A stretch of DNA of 64,000 nucleotides, from contig BPGH01000002.1 in the NCBI GenBank assembly GCA_026002935.1, positions 62,001 to 126,000 of the forward strand. The letters run 5' to 3'. The notes under the pieces are model-generated. The model worked only from the letters and a program-made list of their open reading frames with translations. It searched no databases and was not told the origin of the DNA. A program made the translations under genes and the position numbers. This stretch comes from Acidimicrobiia bacterium. GTDB lineage: Bacteria; Actinomycetota; Acidimicrobiia; IMCC26256; PALSA-610. This document shows positions 30,215 to 41,858 of the stretch, one piece after another; positions within the stretch are counted from its first letter, which is position 1, and the number at the start of each line of letters is the position of its first letter.

Positions 30215-33052
30215 TCAGGCGGGGTGCGGTGCGGGGACGACGTGCTCGGCGAGGAAGCGCACGACGCGCGGGCGGCTCGAGCGGGCGGGCGAGCAGGAAC
30301 CCCTGCCCGCTGTCGCAGTCGGCGTGCCGCAGCCGGGCGAACTGGCGCAGCTCCTCGATGCCCTCGGCGACCGTCTCGAGGCCCATCGTCTTGCCGAGCT
30401 GCAACAGCGCGTCGATCACCGGCGTCGCGCCGTCGGCGTCCTCCAGCATCTCGCGCACGAACGACCGGTCGATCTTGAGCAGGTCGATCGGGAGCTGCTG
30501 CAGCACCGACAGCGACGACCAGCCGGTGCCGAAGTCGTCGATCGCGACCCGCACGCCGAGCGCCTTCAGCGACGACAGGCGGGCGCTCGCCGCGGCCACG
30601 TCGCGCATGACGGCCGTCTCGGTGACCTCGAGCACGAGCCGTGGTCGGGTCGAGCCCCGTGGCGTCCAGCACGGCGCGCACGTCGTGGGCGAACGACTCC
30701 GAGTCGAGCTGCACCGCGCGACACGTTCACCGAGACGTCGAGCGGGTAGCCCTGCGCGTGCCAGGTCTGCATCTGGCGGCACGCCTCGCGCAGCACCCAG
30801 CGGCCGACGTCGACGATCTGCCCGTTGCGCTCGAGGATCGGGATGTAGTGCTCGGGGTCCACGACGCCGCGCTCGGGATGGTGCCACCGCAGCAGGGCCT
30901 CGAGCCCGGTGACGGCGCCGGTGCGCAGGTCGAAGATCGGCTGGTAGACCAGCGCGTACTGCTCGCGCTCGAGCGCGATGCGGACGTCGAACTCGAGGGA
31001 GCGGCGCTGCTGGGCGACCGCCTGCATCGCCGGCTCGAACACGACGTAGCGGTCCTTGCCGGCGGCCTTCGCCTCGTAGAGGGCGACGTCGGCGTCGCGC
31101 AGCAGGTCGTTCGGGTTGTCGCGCAGGCCGTGGGCGATCCCGATGCTGGCGGTGACCCGCACCTCCTTGCCGCCCGCCAGCCGCAGCACGAACGGCTCGC
31201 GCAGCGCGGCGAGGATTCGGTGGGCGACGAGCTCGGCGCCGCCGTCGAGCGTGCTGTCCTCGACCAGCACGACGAACTCGTCGCCGCCGAGGCGGCCGAG
31301 CGTGTCGCTCTCCCGCAGGATGGCCGAGAGCCGCGCCGGCGACGGAACGCAGCAGCTCGTCGCCGACGTCGTGGCCGAACCCGTCGTTGACGTCCTTGAA
31401 GCCGTCGAGGTCGACGAACAGCGCCGCGCAGCGGGACCCGGCGCGGCGGCTGCGCGCGAGGAGTCTGCTCGACCCGGTCGTAGATCAGCCCGCGGTTCGG
31501 CAGGTCGGTGAGCGGGTCGTGCAACGCCTGGTGGCGCACCTGGTCGAGCAGGCGGGCGTTGCGCACGGCGGTCGCGGCCTGGGCGGCGAGCCCGCGGAGG
31601 CGCTCGCGCAGGTCGGGGTCGCGGCGCAGCCGCTCGGGCCGGTCGAGCACGTCGGCCACGACGAACCCCGCGACCTCGTCGTCGACGACACGGGCACCGT
31701 CGCGAAGAGCTGCGATCCGGTGCGCTCCATGATCCGCTCGAGGACACCCGTCACCGACGTGTAGTCGGTGCCCAGGAACATCACGTCGTCGGGCAGCACC
31801 GGCGGCACCGGCAGGTCCAGTCGAACGCAGCCACGCCGACACGTCGTCGGGGTAGCCCCAGGTCGACACGATGTGCCCGACGGGCGCGCCCGGGCTCGCG
31901 CAGCACGACGAGCGACCGGTCGCAGCCGGTCACCACCGGGATGGCGCGGGCGAGCGTCGCGGCCATCTCGTCGGTCGCGACGACGGTCGCGAGCGCGGTG
32001 GACAGCTCGAGCAGCACCCGTGCGGTCGACGCCTGCCGACGCGCCTCCTCGAGCGCCGTCGCGGAGTCGAGCGCGGCCGCGGCGAGCCGGCCGTAGTCCT
32101 CGAGCACGGCGCGGTGGAAGCGGAAGAACCGCCCGCCGGGTTGATCGCGGCGAGCCGGCCGTGGTGGGTGTGCCGCGACCGCACGTCCACGACGAGCCAG
32201 GTGTCGTCGGTGGCGTCGCCCGACCCGAGCGCACTGCGCGACCCGCTCGGCCTCCTCGTCGGACAGGCCCTGCGCGTACACGGTGCGGCCCGCGCGTGCC
32301 GCTCGTCGAGCGCGAGGACGAAGCACGGCGCGTTGACGGTGCGGGCGGCCGATTCGACGATGCGCTCGAGCACCGGCTGGAGCGGGTCGCCCGACACGAG
32401 GTCGCCGACCGTCGACTGCAGCGCGGCGAGCTGCGCCTCGAGCACCGCCACCTTCGCCTTGTGGAACTCGGGGCTCGCGTCGGTCGTCTCGTCCCACCAC
32501 ACGCGGTAACGGCAGCGGGCGTCGCCGCGGCCGACGCACTCCTCCTCGACCACCTTGCCGATGAGGCCGAAGACGCGCGGGATGCTGGCGAACAGCCCGC
32601 GCGTGAACGCGCAGTACTCGGGGAAGGTCTCGAAGCCGCCCCGCAACGTCGGTTCGAGGAGCCACTCGCCCGGCCGGACCTGCTCGCCCACGACGTGGCT
32701 GATCGGGATGATGCTCGCCCCGCCGGCCTCGAGGATCTCGTCGAAGAGCGCGTCGGGCGTGCCGAGCGCCATCACGAGCGCGTGGACGTCGGGCAGCGTC
32801 GGCGTCGCGACCGACTCGGGCGCCATGGCCGCGAGCGGCTCGACGCCGCCGAGCACGTCGGCCGCCGCCTCCAGCAGCGCGCGGAACTGCTCGTAGCTGC
32901 TCCAGCCGCCCGGGTCGCACAGCTCGTCGACGCGGGCGCGTCTCCCCGGCACGCGCCAGCACCTCGTCGAGCACGCCGGCCGCGGCGAGCGGGCGCACGG
33001 CCATGTCGACGATCGCGCCGGCGAAGTGGCGGCCGGGTGTGACTGTCTCCAC
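30215..33052 (-). pseudogene. Sensor/GAF-like plus GGDEF-EAL c-di-GMP protein (~945 aa) with several frame breaks
   Basis: GRLGGDEFVVLVEDS (GGDEF), TGLEALLRWHHPERG and IDDFGTGWSSLSVLQQLPIDLLKIDRSFV (EAL), N-terminus METVTPGRHFAGAIVDMAVRPLAAAGVLDEVLARAGETRP; pieces lie in different frames. Confidence 0.85.
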
Positions 33053-33130
33053 GTCGAAGGGATCGGACGCTCCGTCGTGGGAGTGGAGCCCGAATCCGCC
33101 GGCCGGCCGATCTGCCCCGTTCCGCCCGGC

Positions 33131-34098
33131 TCAGGCGGGCGGCGCCGGGTCCGGCGTCCGCTCGTCGGCGTGGGCCAGCGCCGGGCTGCGGGCCATCCCC
33201 CACAGCGCGCCCACCACCACGGCGGCCCCGACGACCTCGACCGGGCCGAGCCGCTCCCCGAAGCACACCCAGGCGAGCGCGGCGACGAGCAGCGGCTCGG
33301 CGAGCAGCAGCGGCGCCGACAGCGAGGCGGGGACGTACCGGTGGGCCCAGACCACGAGCAGGTGCGCGGCGGTGCCGGCGACCATCGTCGCCGCGGCGTA
33401 GCCCACGGCGGCCGGCGGGAGGTCGAGGCCGCCCGACGCGGCCCAGGCGACCGGCGTCGTGAGCGCCGCGGCGGCCGCGAGCACCCAGAACATGAACACG
33501 AACGGGTCGACGGCGTAGCGGTCGCGCAGCACGCGCCCGTACACGTACCACCCGACGTTGAGGAACAGGCTCGCGACCGCGAGCAGCTCCCCCGACAGGC
33601 TCCACGAGCCGCTGCCCGCTCGCGCTGAGCGCGACGAGCGCGGTACCGCCGACCGCGACGAGCGCGCGCACGACGTGCGAGCGCGTCGCCCGCTCGCCGA
33701 GGAACGACACGCCGATCGCGATGACGAGCACCGGCTGCAGCGCGCCGATCAGCGTCACGTCGAGCAGCCGCGTCCGGTTGACCGCGGCGAACGCGGTGAC
33801 GGCCCCCGAGGCGAAGAAGAACCCGGCGCCCCCGACGACCAGCGCCCAGCGCACGCAGCGGCATGCCCGGGCGCGCGCGTCACCACCACCGCGCCTCGGC
33901 GGGCGCGCACGGCCGATGACGAGCGCGAGCGGGGGCAGGGCCAGCCACAGGCGGTGCGTCGTGAACACGAGCGCGTCGGCGTGGGCGGCGCGCACGAAGA
34001 TCGCGGTCGTCGACCACAGGGCCACCGCCGCCCAGACGGCCGCGACCGCGCGCGCGGCCGACGGGGGCGCGGCGCAGCACGACGGGGACGGCGGTCAC
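33131..34098 (-). pseudogene. EamA/DMT-family transporter, frameshifted
   Basis: MALWSTTAIFVRAAHADALVFTTHRLWLALPPLALVIG..., TLIGALQPVLVIAIGVSFLGERATRSHVVRALVAVGGTALVALS, SAPLLLAEPLLVAALAWVCFGERLGPVEVVGAAVVV. Confidence 0.8.
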
Positions 34099-34154
34099 CC
34101 GCCGAAGCTACCGGGCGCCGGGCTGCGACCTCCGCGGAATTCCCGCCCGCGGGC

Positions 34155-34506
34155 TCAGCGGCGCTTGCGCCGCTTGCGGAACATCCCCTTGCGGGTACGC
34201 CTCGCCTCCTCCTGCGCGAAGCGGATCCCGGCCTGGTTGACGATCTCCTCCGCCTCGTCGAGGAGCGCGGCGACGTCGTCGGGCGCGGCCGACACCGGGG
34301 CGGGCGGCGGGCCGGCCGGCTCGTGCGCGGCGGCGAGCGACCCGTACTGCCACCCGACGTCGATCATGCGCCGCTCGTACCCGGGGCACTGCTGCGGGGC
34401 AGTTCCACGGCGCCTCGGGCGCGAGGTCGATGCGGCACTTGCGCACCACGTCGCCCGACGGGTACGTGCGGCTCTCGTAGTGCTTGCAGTCGGTGCGCAT
34501 CGCCAC
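34155..34506 (-). CDS. Conserved hypothetical protein, frameshifted
   Basis: MAMRTDCKHYESRTYPSGDVVRKCRIDLAPEAPWNCP then PGYERRMIDVGWQYGSLAAAHEPAG...FRKRRKRR in another frame. Confidence 0.55.
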
Positions 34507-34572
34507 GGCGCCAGTCTCGCGGATCGCCGGGAGCGGCCGGGCGCGGCCGGGCGGGGGCCGGGCGCGGCCCGG

Positions 34573-35345
34573 TCAGCGGGCGGTGAACGAGAAGCCGCGG
34601 CCGTCGGCGGCGGTGAGCGTGAGGCGCGTCGCCGTCGACCGATGCGGCGACCTCGCCCCGCAGCACGCACGAGCCCGAGGTCGTCGCACCCGGCGAGCGT
34701 GGCCCGCAGCGTCCCGAACGTCACCGTCGCGCCGGCGACCTCCACCGGCCCGGAGAACGAGTTGCACGTGTCGAAGCCCCGGACCTCGGTGCCGGTCAGC
34801 TCGATCCAGGCCTCGGTCCCGGGCGGGACGGACGCCGCGGTCCCGTCGGGGCCGCCCTCGAACACGGTGTCGACCACCCAGCGCGTGCCGGTGAGGGGCC
34901 GGTCGGGCCGCGCGACCTCGCGGTCGAGCAGCTCCAGCGTGACCGCGCCGGCGGTGAGCGTGAGGGTGTCGCCGTCGAGGGACAGCGACGGCCGGGCCGT
35001 CAGCAGCCCGACGAGCCACTCGTCCTGGGCCATCCGGTCCTCGTCGCACCCCATCTCGGTGCCCCCCATCGGCCCGACGACGAGCACGTCGCCGTCGAGC
35101 GACCACTCGCCCGACAGGGAGTTGCAGCCGGCGTGCGCGCCGAGCGTGCCGTCGTCGCCGAAGGACAGCACGACCTCGGTGCCGGCGACGAGCTCGTGGC
35201 CGCGCACCGCCACCGAGACGAACTCGCGGCCCGCGACCGCGGCGGCCCGTCGCCGCCCCCCGGCGCGCCGTCGCCGGGCGTCCCCGGCCGAGGCGCCGTC
35301 GCCGCCGCACGCGCCGGGCACGAGCGACGCGGCCAGGAGGAGCAC
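34573..35345 (-). CDS. META (HslJ-like) double-domain lipoprotein-like protein, frameshifted near C-terminus
   Basis: Two GCNSLSGEWSLDGD / TCNSFSGPVEVAGATVTFG META-type segments. Confidence 0.7.
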
Positions 35346-35403
35346 GAGCGACCCGCGGCCTCACGGCCCGTTCGACGCCGCGACGCCGCCGGGCGGTTCC
35401 CGC

Positions 35404-35961
35404 TCACCCGAGCCAGTCGGCCGCGTGCTCGAGCAGGTAGCGGCTCACCGCCAGGCACCGCTCCAGCGTCTCGCACGGCACCTCCTCGCCGCGGCGGATG
35501 CCGAGCAGCGACACCCGCTGGTGGGCGACGATGCGCAGGGTGCGCTCGGGCGCGTCGGTGGCGGACGGGAACGAGTCGGTCGCCGACACCTCGAGCGGCA
35601 GGTCGGGGCCGCCGACGCCCGCGAGCTCGGTGGCGAGCACCAACAGGTCCGGCCCGCGCGGCAGCGGCGGCAGCGCCCACGTGAAGCTGAGCGGGAAGTG
35701 GAACGTGTCCTCCGGCTCCTCGTCCTCGCCGAGGCCGACCACCGCGTCCTCGAAGCCGAGCAGGACGCGCGGGTCGATCTCCAGCGAGAGGTACAGGTCG
35801 ACCGGGCCCTCGCAGCCCTCCTCGGGGTGCAGGTCGACCTCCCAGGTCTGGCGCAGGGAGTAGCTCTCCACGAAGTGGCGTTCGTCGTGGACGTGGAAGC
35901 CGTGCTCGACCGCGTGGTCCTTCAGGTCGGCCACGAAGCCGGCGACGTCGAGGACCGCCAC
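35404..35961 (-). CDS. Hypothetical protein
   Basis: Intact 185-aa ORF MAVLDVAGFVADLKDHAVEHGFHVHDERHFVESYSLRQTWEVDLHPEEGCEGPVDLYLSLEIDPRVLLGFEDAVVGLG. Confidence 0.65.
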   Translation of the reverse strand: MAVLDVAGFVADLKDHAVEHGFHVHDERHFVESYSLRQTWEVDLHPEEGCEGPVDLYLSLEIDPRVLLGFEDAVVGLGEDEEPEDTFHFPLSFTWALPPLPRGPDLLVLATELAGVGGPDLPLEVSATDSFPSATDAPERTLRIVAHQRVSLLGIRRGEEVPCETLERCLAVSRYLLEHAADWLG

Positions 35962-35962
35962 G

Positions 35963-36890
35963 TCAGCCGACCGCGCGCCGGATCGCGGCCGCGACCTGCT
36001 CGTGTGCGACCCGGGCGTCGTCGAGCAGCGCGGGCAGCGAGAAGAACGGATGGACCATCCCTTCGTAACGCCGGAGCTCGACCGGCACCCCCGCGGCCTG
36101 CAGGCGCGCGGCGTACGCCTCGCCCTCGTCGCGCAGCGGGTCGTGCTCGGCGGTGATCACGAGCGCGGGCGCGACCCCCGCGACGTCGGGGGCGCGCAGC
36201 GGCGCGATGCGCCAGTCGGACGGGTCGGCACCGCCCGCGCGTGTAGCAGTCGAGGAACCACCGCATCTGCGCCGCCTCGAGCACGTGGCCCTGCGCGTTC
36301 TGCGCGTACGACACCGTGTCGAAGGCCGTGTCGGTCACCGGGTACACGAGCACCTGCAACGCGAGGCGCGGACCGCCGCGGTCGCGGGCGAGCAGCGCGC
36401 ACACCGCCGCGAGGTTGCCGCCCGCGCTGTCGCCCATCACGACCAGGCGCGAGCCGTCGGCCCCGAGGTCGCCGGCGTTGCGTGCCACCCACTCCAACGC
36501 GTGCCAGCAGTCGTCGAGCGGCGCGGGGAACGGGTGCTCGGGCGCGAGGCGGTACCCGACCGAGACGACGACCGCGCCCGACGCCGCCGCCACGGCCCGC
36601 GCCGTCGGGTCGTACACGTCGACGTCGGCGAGCGTCCAGCCGCCGCCGTGGAAGAACACGACGACCGGCAGGTCCGCCCGTCCGGACGGCCGGTACACGC
36701 GCACCGGCACGCCGGCGGCGTCGCGGTCCTCGACCGAGTGCACCGACGCGGGGGTGCCCGCGCCGGCCGCGAAGAGCGCCGCGAGCCCGTCGCGGGCCTG
36801 CTGGAGCGTCTCGTCGGACGGCGGCGGCGCGTCCGCGGTGGCCGCGTGCACGAGGTCGCACAGCGCCCGGGCCTGCGGGTGCAGGGTCAT
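35963..36890 (-). CDS. Alpha/beta hydrolase (HSL-type esterase), frameshifted ~36240
   Basis: [51 protein letters not shown]-terminus MITAEHDPLRDEGEAY in another frame. Confidence 0.85.
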
Positions 36891-37827
36891 CGCCCGTCCG
36901 GTCCCAGCGCGCGGGCGAGGAACGCGACGACCCGCTCCCACGGCTCGCGTCCCGGCTCGACGATCGGGTGCAGCCCGAAGAACCCGTGGAAGAGCCCCTC
37001 GCCGCGCACGATCTCCGTGTCGACGCCGGCCGCGCGCAGGCGCGCGCCGTACGCCTCGCCCTGGTCGCGCAGCGGGTCGTACTCCGCCGTCACGACGATC
37101 GCCGGCGCGACACCCGACAGGTCGGGCGCCCGCAAGCGGCGAGACGCGCCAGTCGTCGGCGTCGGCGGGGGTCGCGGAGGTAGTGCCCGAAGAACCAGCG
37201 CATGTGCTCCCGTTCGAGGAAGTAGCCGGTGGCGTTCTCGTGCATCGACGGGCTGTCGAACTCGTGGTCGGTCACCGGGTACACGAGCACCTGGGCGCGC
37301 GGGGGCGGGTCGCCGGCGTCACGCCGCGTCAACGCGACCACGGCCGCCAGGTTGCCGCCCGCGCTGTCGCCCCCCACCGCGACCCGGCCCGGGTCGCCCC
37401 CCACCTCGGCGGCGTTCGCGGCGACCCACCCGTACGCGGCGACGCAGTCCTCGACGGCGGCCGGGAACGGGTGCTCGGGCGCGAGGCGGTAGTCGACCGA
37501 CACCACGACGCACCCGGCGTCGTCGCACAGCAACCGGCAGAGGTGGTCGTGCGAGTCGAGACCGCCGATCACCCAGCCGCCCCCGTGGAACCACACGACG
37601 ACGGGCAGGCCGGCCGCCTCCGAGGGCCGGTAGACGCGCACCGGGATCGCGCCCGCCGGACCGGGCACCGTGCGGTCGTACACCTCGTGCACGGCGTGCG
37701 GCTCGAACCAACCGGCGCGCTGCGCGGTGAGTGCGCGCGCCTGCTCGGGGGTGGCGTCGGGCCCGATCCCCAGCCCGGCGTCGTTGAGGAAGTCGACGAT
37801 CACCTGCGCCGACGGGTGCAACGGCAT
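36887..37827 (-). CDS. Alpha/beta hydrolase (HSL-type esterase), paralogue of the preceding gene, frameshifted ~37130
   Basis: [74 protein letters not shown]. Confidence 0.85.
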
Positions 37828-37849
37828 CGGGTCCTCCCCTCCGGTCCCT

Positions 37850-38537
37850 TCAGTGCGGTCGTGCGTCCGGTCCACCACGGCGTCGAGGGCGGCGGCGAGC
37901 GCGCGGAACGCCCGCCCGCGGTGCGACAGGGAATGCTTCTCGGACGGGGCCATCTCCGCAAACGTCCGGCCGTCGCCCTCGACCGGCACGAAGACCGGGT
38001 CGTAGCCGAAGCCGCCCGTGCCCCGCGGCGCGGCCGCGATCTCGCCCTCGACCTCGCCCCGCACCGCGATCTCCCGCCCGTCGGGCCAGCGCGCGACCGC
38101 CACGGTCGCGAAGCGCGCCGCGCGCCGGGCTCGCGCCGCGCAGCTCGCCGAGCAGCTTGGCGACGTTCTCGTTCGTAGGTCGCCCGCTCGCCGGCGTACC
38201 GGGCCGAACGCACGCCGGGCGCGCCGCCGAGCGCGTCGACCTCGAGCCCGTGTCGTCGGCGACGGCGAGCATCCCGAACGCCCGCGCGAACGCGCCCGGC
38301 CTTGAGCCGGGCGTTCCCCTCGAGGCTGTCCGCGGTCTCGGCCACCTCCGGCACCGACGGCAGCGGGCCCAGCCGCTCGACCGTCGCGGCGATGCGGTCG
38401 GGGACGTCGACCAGGTACCCGTTGTCGGCGGCGTAGGCGGCGAGCGGCACGCCGGCACGCTCGACGAGCACCTCGACGATCTCGCGCGCCTTGTCGGCGT
38501 TGCCGGTCGCGAGCACGAAGGGCACCGGCGGCGTCAT
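37850..38537 (-). pseudogene. rdgB: XTP/dITP diphosphatase (RdgB/HAM1), frameshifted
   Basis: [27 protein letters not shown]..., [56 protein letters not shown]. Confidence 0.85.
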
Positions 38538-39271
38538 CGCGGCGCGGGCGGCTCGGACACCATCTCCTGTTGCGCCGCGACGATCTCCGCGATCCCGGCC
38601 TCCGCGAGGCCCAGCATCGCGTCGAGGTCGCCGCGGGTGAACGCGAGCCCCTCGGCGGTGCCCTGCACCTCGACGAAGCGGCCCGACGCGGTCATCACGA
38701 CGTTCATGTCGACCTCGGCGCGCACGTCCTCGGCGTACTCGAGGTCGAGCACGGCGACGCCGCCGACGACGCCGACCGACACGGCCGCGCACGCCTCCAG
38801 CACCGGGTGCTGCGCGACGAGCCCCTGCCGACCAGCGCGTGCACGCGTCGTGCAGGGCGATCCAGCCGCCGCAGATCGACGCGGTGCGCGTGCCGCCGTC
38901 GGCCTGCAGCACGTCGCAGTCGACCGTGATCTGCACGTCGGGGAGCCGCCGCAGGTCGGTGACCGCGCGCAGGCTGCGGCCGATGAGGCGCTGGATCTCC
39001 TGGGTGCGCCCCGACTGGCGCCCCTTCGCGGCCTCCCGGCTCGACGCGCTCGGGCGAGCGAGCCCGGCAGCATCGAGTACTCGGCGGTCACCCAGCCGCG
39101 CCCGCTCCCCTTCAGCCACGGCGGGACCCGGTCCGCGACCGACGCGGTGCACAGCACGCGCGTGCGCCCGAAGTCGACGAGCACCGAGCCCATCGCCATC
39201 TCCGTGTAGTCACGCGTGAACGTGACGGTGCGCAGCTCGTCGGGGGCGCGCCCCGATGGGCGTGCGGTCAT
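38534..39271 (-). CDS. rph: Ribonuclease PH, with frame breaks
   Basis: [64 protein letters not shown] ... [41 protein letters not shown]. Confidence 0.9.
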   Translation of the reverse strand: MTARPSGRAPDELRTVTFTRDYTEMAMGSVLVDFGRTRVLCTASVADRVPPWLKGSGRGWVTAEYSMLPGSLARARRAGRPRRGASRGAPRRSSASSAAACARSPTCGGSPTCRSRSTATCCRPTAARAPRRSAAAGSPCTTRARAGRQGLVAQHPVLEACAAVSVGVVGGVAVLDLEYAEDVRAEVDMNVVMTASGRFVEVQGTAEGLAFTRGDLDAMLGLAEAGIAEIVAAQQEMVSEPPAPR

Positions 39272-39335
39272 CGGTCCCTTCCCGCTCGTCGTCCGGTCGT
39301 CGTCGGCGCCCGGCCGGCCCGCGTCCGCGGGCCGG

Positions 39336-40070
39336 TCACACGTGCGTGACGAGGTGCGGCGCCGCGAGCACGACCGGACGGCCGAACGCCTCCGATCCCT
39401 CCTCGACGGAGGCTACCGGGTCGAGGGTCGGCCACAGGTGGGTCAGCATCAGGTGCCGGGCCCGCGCCGCCGCGGCCATCTCGCCGGCCTGGCGGGCCGA
39501 CAGGTGGATCGGCGCGCGGATGTCGTCGTGCTGGTAGGTCGCCTCCGACAGCAGCAGGTCGGCGCCGGGGCCGAAGGCCTCGCGGCTCCAGCCCGGCCCC
39601 GTGTCGGAGGTGTACACGAGCCGCTTGCCGCCGTGCGCGAGCTCGACCGCGACCGTCGGGGGCGGGTGGTCGGTGCGCGAGAACCGCAGCGCCACGTCGC
39701 CGATCGTCGCGCGGTCGCCGTCACCGACGACCATCCAGTCGAAGGTGTCGGTCCACTCGCCGACGAGGCCCTCGAGCTGCTTCTCGACGCCCGCGGGCGC
39801 GAACACCGGCAGGCAGTCGCGCTCGAGCCCGTACTTGTTGAGGACGTGGAGCCCGTAGATGTCGACGCAGTGGTCGGGGTGACCGTGCGTGATCACCACC
39901 GCGGTGAGCTCCGCGGGATCCGCGTGCTGCTGGAGGTTCGCGAACGAGCCGTTGCCGCAGTCGAGCCACAGCAGCGTCTCCCCCGCGCGCACGAGGTACC
40001 CGCTGCACGCGCCGCCCGCGGGCGCGCCGTACGACCCCGAGCAGCCGAGCACCGTCAGCTCCACGACCAC
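39336..40070 (-). CDS. MBL-fold metallohydrolase (RNase Z/cAMP PDE-like)
   Basis: VVVELTVLGCSGSYGAPAGGACSGYLV...VVITHGHPDHCVDIYGLHVL; HxHxDH motif. Confidence 0.85.
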   Translation of the reverse strand: MVVELTVLGCSGSYGAPAGGACSGYLVRAGETLLWLDCGNGSFANLQQHADPAELTAVVITHGHPDHCVDIYGLHVLNKYGLERDCLPVFAPAGVEKQLEGLVGEWTDTFDWMVVGDGDRATIGDVALRFSRTDHPPPTVAVELAHGGKRLVYTSDTGPGWSREAFGPGADLLLSEATYQHDDIRAPIHLSARQAGEMAAAARARHLMLTHLWPTLDPVASVEEGSEAFGRPVVLAAPHLVTHV

Positions 40071-40857
40071 GCCTCCACGACCTCGACCTCCGGCCCGAGG
40101 AACCGGGCGCCGAGCCGGCGGAAGGTCTCGACGTCGCCGCTCGTCACGAACTCGCGCCGGGCGGGGCGGTCGGGCGGCGCGTGCGCCCCGCGAGGCTGGC
40201 GCGCACCTCGAACGCCGTCTCGTCGGCGCTCGACACGAGCACGACGCCGGGGCCCATGACGTCGGAGATCGTGCGGGCGAGCAGCGGGTAGTGGGTGCAG
40301 CCGAGCACGAGCGTGTCGACCCCGGCGGCCCGGACCGGCGCGAGCAGGCGTTCGCGCGAGCACGTGTACCTGATCGGAGTCGACGTCGCCCGCCTCGACG
40401 AATTCCACGAAACCCGGGCAGGCGGCGCACGGTCAGGCGGACCCCGGGTGCGATCGCCGCCGGCGGCGCGCTGGTAGGCGCCCGAGCGGACCGTGCCGAC
40501 CGTGCCGATGACGCCCACCCGGCCGGTGCGCGTCACGCGGCTCGCGGCCCGCACACCCGGCTCGATCACGCCCACGACCGGCACGTCGACCCGCTCGCGC
40601 AGCGGCTCGAGCGCGGCCGCCGCCGCGCTGTTGCAGGCCACCACCAGCAGCTTCACGTCCCGCTCGAGGAGCAGGTCGGCGATCTCGAACGCGTACTTCG
40701 TGACCTCGTCGGCCGGTTTCGGGCCGTAGGGGAACCGGCCGGTGTCGCCGAAGTACACGAGGTGCTCGTCGGGGAGGAGGTCGATGAGGGCGCGCACGAC
40801 GGTCAGTCCGCCCAACCCGCTGTCGAACACGCCGATCGGACGCTCGTCGCGCGCCAT
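40055..40857 (-). CDS. murI: Glutamate racemase, with internal frame break
   Basis: RPIGVFDSGLGGLTVVRALIDLLPDEHLVYFGDTGRFPYGPK...LLVVACNSAAAAAL...LVLGCTHYPLL. Confidence 0.93.
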
Positions 40858-40870
40858 CCCGCGCCGCACG

Positions 40871-41858
40871 CTACCCGCCGGCCGCCCGCCGCAAGCGGTC
40901 CCCCACGGCGGCACCCACGCCGTGCGCGGGCGGGGGGACGGCGACCACGACGTCGAGGCCCATCCGGTCCGCCTCGCGCAGGCGCGCGTACAGGACGCGC
41001 GCGTACTCGCCGGGGTCGGACCCGGCGTCGAGCGCGACGGCACCGGGCGGCAGCGTCGCGCCCCCGGCGAGCTCGGCGGCCAGCGCCAGCACCCCGACCC
41101 GGCGGCCCGCGCGCACGTGGGCGGCGGCGCGCCGCGCCGCCCGCGCGCCCGATCGCCACGACCTCGACCCGGGCGTCGGGCGCGTAGTGCGCCGCGAGCG
41201 TGCCCGGCGCGGGCGTCGTGCCGCCGACCGGGGGGCCTCGCCCAGCACCGCCGCCAGCCGGGCCACGTCGACGGCGCCCTCGCGCAGCACGCGCGGCTCC
41301 GCGCCGGTGAGGTCGACGATCGTCGACTCGACGCCGACGGTGCACGGACCGCCGTCGAGCACGACGTCGACGTCGGCGCCGAGGTCGTCGCGCACGTGCG
41401 CGGCCGTCGTCGGGCTGACGCGGCCGAACCGGTTCGCGGACGGGGCGGCGACGCCCGCCGCCGAACGCCTCCAGCAGCGCCGAGCGCGACCGGGTGCGCC
41501 GGGACGCGCAGGCCCGACGGTCTCGCGCCCCCCGGTCGCCTCGCCCGCGACCCGGTCGCGCCGGCGGCGCAGCACGAGCGTCAGCGGACCCGGCCAGAAC
41601 GCGCGCGCGAGCGCGCCGCGCGGCGTCGGGCACGTCGCGCGCGTACGTCGCCGAGGTCACGCGGGCGCCGGGGAGGTGCACGATCACGGGATGGTGCGGC
41701 GGGCGGCCCTTGACGCGGTACAGGCGGCGCAGCGCCGCGGGGTTCGCGGCGTCGGCGCCGAGGCCGTACACCGTCTCGGTCGGGAACGCGACGAGGCCGC
41801 CGCGCCGCAAGACGGCGGCGGCGTCGTCGATCTCGCGCCGCGCCGGCCGCCGGCTCAC
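40871..41858 (-). CDS. L-threonylcarbamoyladenylate synthase (Sua5/YwlC), with frame breaks
   Basis: DDAAAVLRRGGLVAFPTETVYGLGADAANPAALRRLYRVKGRPPHHPVIVHL. Confidence 0.88.

Noticed and set aside
37090-38103. Apparent RdgB-esterase fusion protein
   Set aside because: RdgB C-terminal frame runs into the esterase only because of an indel; a stop after ...DARPH exists in the adjacent frame in this error-rich stretch
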